In this document: one piece after another, positions 61,801-64,000 of the stretch
Numbering within the stretch: the first letter of the stretch is position 1
How the letters are laid out: each line of letters opens with the position of its first letter
DNA from: Streptomyces chartreusis
GTDB taxonomy: Bacteria; Actinomycetota; Actinomycetes; Streptomycetales; Streptomycetaceae
Assembly (NCBI RefSeq): GCF_008704715.1
Contig: NZ_CP023689.1
Coordinates: 7,688,001 to 7,752,000 of the forward strand
Direction of reading: 5' to 3'
DNA length: 64,000 bases
The notes under the pieces: generated by a model
The model's input: the letters and a program-made list of their open reading frames with translations, nothing else
Databases searched by the model: none
What the model was told of the DNA's origin: nothing
Position numbers and translations under genes: made by a program

Positions 61801-62298
61801 CGGCGGCTGCGCGATGCCGGGCACGGCGAGAGCGTGCTGGTCGCGGGCGCCAAGGCGGCCACCCAGACGCCGCCGATCCGGTCCGGCAAGCGGGTCATCT
61901 TCAGCACCCTGGACGACGGGACGGGGCTGGTGGACCTCGCCTTCTTCGACGACTCGCACGATGCGTGCGCCCACACCGTCTTCCACTCCTGGCTGCTGCT
62001 GGTGCGGGGCGTGGTGCAGCGGCGCGGGCCGCGCAGTCTGAGCGTGGTGGGATCCACCGCCTGGAACCTCGCCGAGCTGATCGAGCTGCGCGCCGAGGGC
62101 GGCCTGGACGTGGTGGCGGCCCGGCTGGCGGAGCCGGTGGCGGCGCCGGAGGGGGACGACGGGGATCCGGCACGCGGCCGGCGAATCCAAATGCCCACCG
62201 GATACGAACTGAACCCGTGGGCCGATCTACGACCGGCGGGTCAAGAGCCTTCACAGGTACGGAAGTTGTGGCACCAGAGTCCGGGGAGTGCGGGATGA
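58852..62298 (+). CDS. dnaE2: Error-prone DNA polymerase III alpha subunit DnaE2 (ImuC)
   Basis: 1148 aa from GTG 58852 (GGGAGG at 58841-58846, 5-nt spacing; GTG 58846 overlaps that site). The PHP domain starts FAHLHTASGFSLRYGASHPE. The polymerase core contains the catalytic LPDIDIDVESARRLE (about 420) with RGSGAGSLVNHLLGIAHADP upstream and GSYGFCKAHAVAFA downstream. An HhH and OB domain (VIFSTLDDGTGLVDLAFFDD) follow. Length (~1150) and PHP changes fit DnaE2 rather than the replicative DnaE. It does translesion synthesis and damage mutagenesis with ImuB. ATGA-coupled to the next gene; LexA box upstream. Confidence 0.93.
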   Translation: MSGFAHLHTASGFSLRYGASHPERLAERASERGMDALALTDRDSLGGAVRFAKACAAAGVRPLFGVELAVEGFGVPEGGAGRRRAPVWGGAFVDESTPRVTFLGRDGARGWGDLCRIVSAAHGGEGAPMLPREDNRGDGLIVLLGPDSDVGRALAAGRPDRAARLLVPWREIYGHSLRLEAVWHGRKGTGPGSLRLAARTVGFAAEQQLRPVLSNAVRYADPGLGPVADVLDAARRLVPIDSTKELDSGEAWLKGAGDMARVAERVVEAAGFRRDTGYRLLEQTGATAAECLVDPEDDLGIGTVHFPEPHLVGAGWRSAQRALASRAAAGMVLRGYDGRRAYWERVHQELDIIAHHGFASYFLTVAQVVDDVRRMGIRVAARGSGAGSLVNHLLGIAHADPVEHGLLMERFLSKRRPVLPDIDIDVESARRLEVYRAIIDRFGTERVATVSMPETYRVRHAVRDVGAALSMDPADIDRIAKSFPHIRARDARAALEELPELRQLAGERERYGKLWELVEALDALPRGIAMHPCGVLLSDASLLSRTPVMPTSGEGFPMSQFDKDDVEDLGLLKLDVLGVRMQSAMAHAVAEVERATGERVDLDGVADGDPATYRLVRSAETLGCFQIESPGQRDLVGRLQPATFHDLVVDISLFRPGPVAADMVRPFIEARHGRAPVRYPHKDLQGPLRETYGVVVFHEQIIDIVHIMTGCGRDEADRVRRGLSDPESQGRIRVWFAQHAAAKGYDAETIGRTWEIVEAFGSYGFCKAHAVAFAVPTYQSAWLKAHHPAAFYAGLLTHDPGMYPKRLLLADARRRGVPILPLDVNASGVAHRIELVSESGESKSSRKVWGLRLALSDVHGISEAEAARVADGQPYASLLDFWERARPSRPLAQRLAQVGALDAFGANRRDLQLHLTELHRGARSGGGGQLPLAGGRKTAAAGLPDLTSAERLSAELGVLSMDASRNLMDDHRAFLDELGVVSARRLRDAGHGESVLVAGAKAATQTPPIRSGKRVIFSTLDDGTGLVDLAFFDDSHDACAHTVFHSWLLLVRGVVQRRGPRSLSVVGSTAWNLAELIELRAEGGLDVVAARLAEPVAAPEGDDGDPARGRRIQMPTGYELNPWADLRPAGQEPSQVRKLWHQSPGSAG

Positions 62299-63263
62299 CC
62301 ATCCTCTGCGTACGTTTCCAGCTGCCGCCGACGCGCGAGGCGGCCCTGCCGGGGCTGCTCGGGCTGCTGGAGGACTTCACGCCGGTCGTCCAGGCGTTGC
62401 CACCGGATGCGGCGCTGGCCGATCTGCGGGGTGCCGAGCGGTACTTCGGGCGGGACGCGGTCGAGCTCGCGTCGGTGATCCGGGTGCGCGCCCTCGCCCA
62501 TCACGGGGTCGACTGCGCGATCGGCGCCGGGCCGGGGCCGATGCTGGCCCGCGTGGCGCTGGGGGAGGCGCGGCCCGGAGTGACGTGTGCGGTTCCCGAG
62601 GACGCCGCCACGGAGTTCCTCGCCGACAAGCCGGTCGCCGCGCTGCCCGGCGTCGGTGCCGCGACCGCCCGCACCCTGTGCGAGTACGGCCTCGACACCC
62701 TCGGCCTGGTCGCCGCCGCCCCGCTGTCCACGCTCCAGCGGCTGATCGGCGCGAAGGCCGGCCGCGAGCTGCGCGAGAAGGCGAGCGGAATCGACCGGGG
62801 CCGGGTCGTCCCGGACGGCGTGTCGCGGTCGCTGGCCACCGAGCGCCCCTTCACCCGCGACGAGCTGGATCCCGACCGGCACCGCCGTGCCCTGCTGTCG
62901 GCCGCCGAGGAACTGGGCGCCCGGCTGCGCGCCCTGGACAAGGTCTGCCGCACCCTGACCCTCACCGTCCGCTACGCCGACCGTTCCTCGACGACCCGCA
63001 GCCGCACCCTGAAGGAGCCGACGGCCCACTCGGCGGCGCTGACCAGGGCGGCGTACGGCATGTACGAGGCCCTCGGTCTCCAGCGCGCCCGCGTCCGGGC
63101 CCTCGCCCTGCGCGCCGAGGGCCTCGACCCCGCCGAGCAGGCCTCCTACCAGCTCACCTTCGACCCGCTCGACGAGAAGGCCCGCCGTATCGAGGAGGTC
63201 GCGGACCGTGCGCGGGCGAAGTTCGGGCCGCATGCGGTGATGCCGGGGTCGCTCGCCGCGTAG
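62295..63263 (+). CDS. Y-family polymerase-like protein, ImuB type (apparently non-catalytic)
   Basis: 322 aa, ATG overlapping the dnaE2 stop by 4 nt. The N-terminus (LCVRFQLPP) lacks the MDAFFASVE metal-binding motif, and the SIDEAYLD motif is replaced by LADLRGAERYFG, as in ImuB. A helix-hairpin-helix (AALPGVGAATARTLCEYGLD, about 115-135) and a little-finger-like domain follow. SYQLTFDPLD near the end resembles a beta-clamp-binding peptide. It is much shorter than mycobacterial ImuB (~500 aa). It probably recruits DnaE2 to the clamp. No imuA-like gene is adjacent. Confidence 0.85.
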   Translation: MTILCVRFQLPPTREAALPGLLGLLEDFTPVVQALPPDAALADLRGAERYFGRDAVELASVIRVRALAHHGVDCAIGAGPGPMLARVALGEARPGVTCAVPEDAATEFLADKPVAALPGVGAATARTLCEYGLDTLGLVAAAPLSTLQRLIGAKAGRELREKASGIDRGRVVPDGVSRSLATERPFTRDELDPDRHRRALLSAAEELGARLRALDKVCRTLTLTVRYADRSSTTRSRTLKEPTAHSAALTRAAYGMYEALGLQRARVRALALRAEGLDPAEQASYQLTFDPLDEKARRIEEVADRARAKFGPHAVMPGSLAA

Positions 63264-63279
63264 TCCCCTCGCGCGCGGG

Positions 63280-63654
63280 TCAGTTGGCCCACGGCGGCGT
63301 GATGACGGTGCCGTCGGCCAGCTCCGCGGTCAGACCGATGGACGTGGTGACCCAGGTGACGGCGGTCCGCCCGGTCGGGTTCTCGACGGTCAGGGTCGCG
63401 CCCGGGTTGATGATCAGGGTGTCGCCCGCGGTGATCCGGTCGGTGCGGTCGTCGAGCGTGACCAGCAGTTCGCCGTCGAGGAGGTGCAGGATCTCCTCCC
63501 GGTTGACGGTGTGGGCGGGCGCCTTGGTCCCGGCCGGTATCTCGCCGCGCCAGGCGCACAGCTCCTTGCTGCCGGTGCCGGGGGTGGCGTACGAGACGAA
63601 ACGGGCGCCGTGGATCTCGTGGGTGACGGCCTCGGACGCTCGGATCACGGGCAT
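63280..63654 (-). CDS. Small cupin-domain protein
   Basis: 124 aa from ATG 63654 (AAGGAG, 6-nt spacing). A single cupin barrel: RFVSYATPGTGSKELCAWRG, HTVNREEILHLLDGELLVTL (motif 1 with His and Glu) and GDTLIINPGATLTVENPTGR (motif 2, lacking the usual metal His). Ligand or reaction unknown. It is divergent from a marR gene with two identical palindromes between them, so is almost certainly the regulated target. Confidence 0.85.
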   Translation of the reverse strand: MPVIRASEAVTHEIHGARFVSYATPGTGSKELCAWRGEIPAGTKAPAHTVNREEILHLLDGELLVTLDDRTDRITAGDTLIINPGATLTVENPTGRTAVTWVTTSIGLTAELADGTVITPPWAN

Positions 63655-63694
63655 GTGTGGCTCCTTGGGGAGATGGTCGAGCTCGGGAAAAATG

Positions 63695-63709
63695 GTCAAG
63701 CTGCTTGAC
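63695..63709. promoter_or_regulatory. MarR-type operator 1
   Basis: GTCAAG-CTG-CTTGAC, a perfect 6-bp dyad with 3-bp spacer. It is part of an 18-bp sequence (63692-63709) repeated exactly at 63721-63738. The region also holds the AT-rich TATATG, a likely -10 for the cupin promoter. Confidence 0.75.
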
Positions 63710-63723
63710 TATATGAACCTATG

Positions 63724-63738
63724 GTCAAGCTGCTTGAC
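63724..63738. promoter_or_regulatory. MarR-type operator 2
   Basis: Identical to operator 1, with dyad centres 29 bp apart (about three helical turns), so two dimers would sit on nearly the same DNA face. It lies 30 bp before the marR start, which suggests autorepression together with repression of the cupin gene. Confidence 0.75.
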
Positions 63739-63767
63739 CGATCCGTCAAGGGTGTTTCAATGCCTGC

Positions 63768-64000
63768 GTGCAGAACTCCGAAGCCATGGCCCTGTCCGCC
63801 GCCCTGCTCGCCGTCGCCGGCGAACTCACGCAGCGCATCAACGACGGCGTGGTCGCCCGGGGCTTCGAGGGGGTCAGGCCCGCGCACGGTTTCGCCTTCG
63901 CCCGGCTCGCCCCGGCCGGGGCGACCGTCACCGACCTCGCCGTCCATCTCGGCGTGACCAAGCAGGCCGCGAGTCAGCTCGTGGACGAGATCGTGCGCAA
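63768..64000 (+). CDS. MarR family transcriptional regulator (truncated by window edge)
   Basis: 77 residues are visible from GTG 63768; ATG 63786 is an alternative. A helical dimerisation N-terminus (MALSAALLAVAGELTQRIND) is followed by the winged-helix DNA-binding core (HGFAFARLAPAGATVTDLAV, HLGVTKQAASQLVDEIVR). The rest is outside the window. Divergent from the cupin gene and flanked by two palindromes, it is the expected regulator of that pair. Confidence 0.85.
   Translation, partial: MQNSEAMALSAALLAVAGELTQRINDGVVARGFEGVRPAHGFAFARLAPAGATVTDLAVHLGVTKQAASQLVDEIVR

Overview
The window is a high-GC actinobacterial chromosome segment, almost certainly from Streptomyces. Indicators are GC-rich third codon positions throughout, many GTG/TTG starts coupled to the upstream stop (GTGA, ATGA, TGATG), secreted streptogrisin-type proteases, paired Rpf muralytic proteins, SepF-like and DUF5685 proteins, and short dispersed repeats of a kind common in streptomycetes. 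From memory and unchecked, the gene order resembles the S. coelicolor SCO1783-SCO1738 interval. Its first half also follows the older actinobacterial block tlyA-nadK-recN-pyrG-NUDIX-parA-scpA-scpB-rluB-cmk-der known from Mycobacterium.

Layout. 1-4.8 kb: rRNA methyltransferase TlyA, NAD kinase, RecN, and a frameshifted MraY-like membrane gene. 5-11.2 kb: a GT4 glycosyltransferase, a convergent PucR-type regulator, a berberine-bridge-type flavoenzyme and a GH15 glycosidase. 11.7-17.6 kb: CTP synthase, NUDIX ADP-ribose pyrophosphatase, an AfsR-like NTPase-TPR protein and alanine dehydrogenase. 17.9-22.7 kb: a chromosome-organisation operon (ParA-like, ribbon-helix-helix-like, ScpA, ScpB, RluB). 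22.8-25.8 kb: an SnoaL-tailed ECF sigma factor, a TIGR03086-type protein and an MFS exporter whose Shine-Dalgarno lies in a 14-bp inverted repeat. 25.8-29 kb: an NrtR-like NUDIX regulator, an ADP-ribosylglycohydrolase and two RlaP-type (PF10127) nucleotidyltransferases. 29-34.2 kb: Rieske lipoprotein, AroH, TyrA, Cmk, PlsC, Der. 34.2-37.4 kb: two conserved hypotheticals and two tandem Rpf proteins, the first behind a long, potentially structured leader. 37.3-43.1 kb: a branched-chain-amino-acid-type ABC transporter in which LivH, LivM and LivG are one polypeptide, followed by LivF, with a divergent binding protein. 43.2-48.1 kb: hypothetical gene, WYL regulator, solitary ctaD, I78 inhibitor, PAP2 phosphatase. 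48.5-53.5 kb: MFS exporter, acyl-CoA dehydrogenase, SepF-like protein, Cys-rich DUF5685 protein. 53.9-58.7 kb: two streptogrisin-type proteases flanking an SPFH protein, and a DUF3533-like membrane protein. 58.7-63.3 kb: a LexA-type box followed by a dnaE2-imuB mutasome cassette. 63.3-64 kb: cupin and divergent MarR regulator with two identical palindromic operators between them.

Most promising for a less-described system is 25.79-29.0 kb. A candidate palindromic operator, a NUDIX-winged-helix regulator, an ADP-ribose-releasing hydrolase and two polymerase-beta-fold nucleotidyltransferases of the RNA-repair-associated RlaP family sit together. This suggests an NAD/ADP-ribose-linked nucleic-acid end-processing module, which is inference. 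Other structural signals are a five-copy dispersed GC-rich repeat including a 23-bp inverted composite, a strongly over-represented CAC(GC)nGTG palindrome, and three convergent gene pairs that overlap tail to tail.

No tRNA, rRNA, CRISPR array, insertion sequence or replication origin was recognised. All family assignments are from reading translations and motifs by eye. No database search was run.
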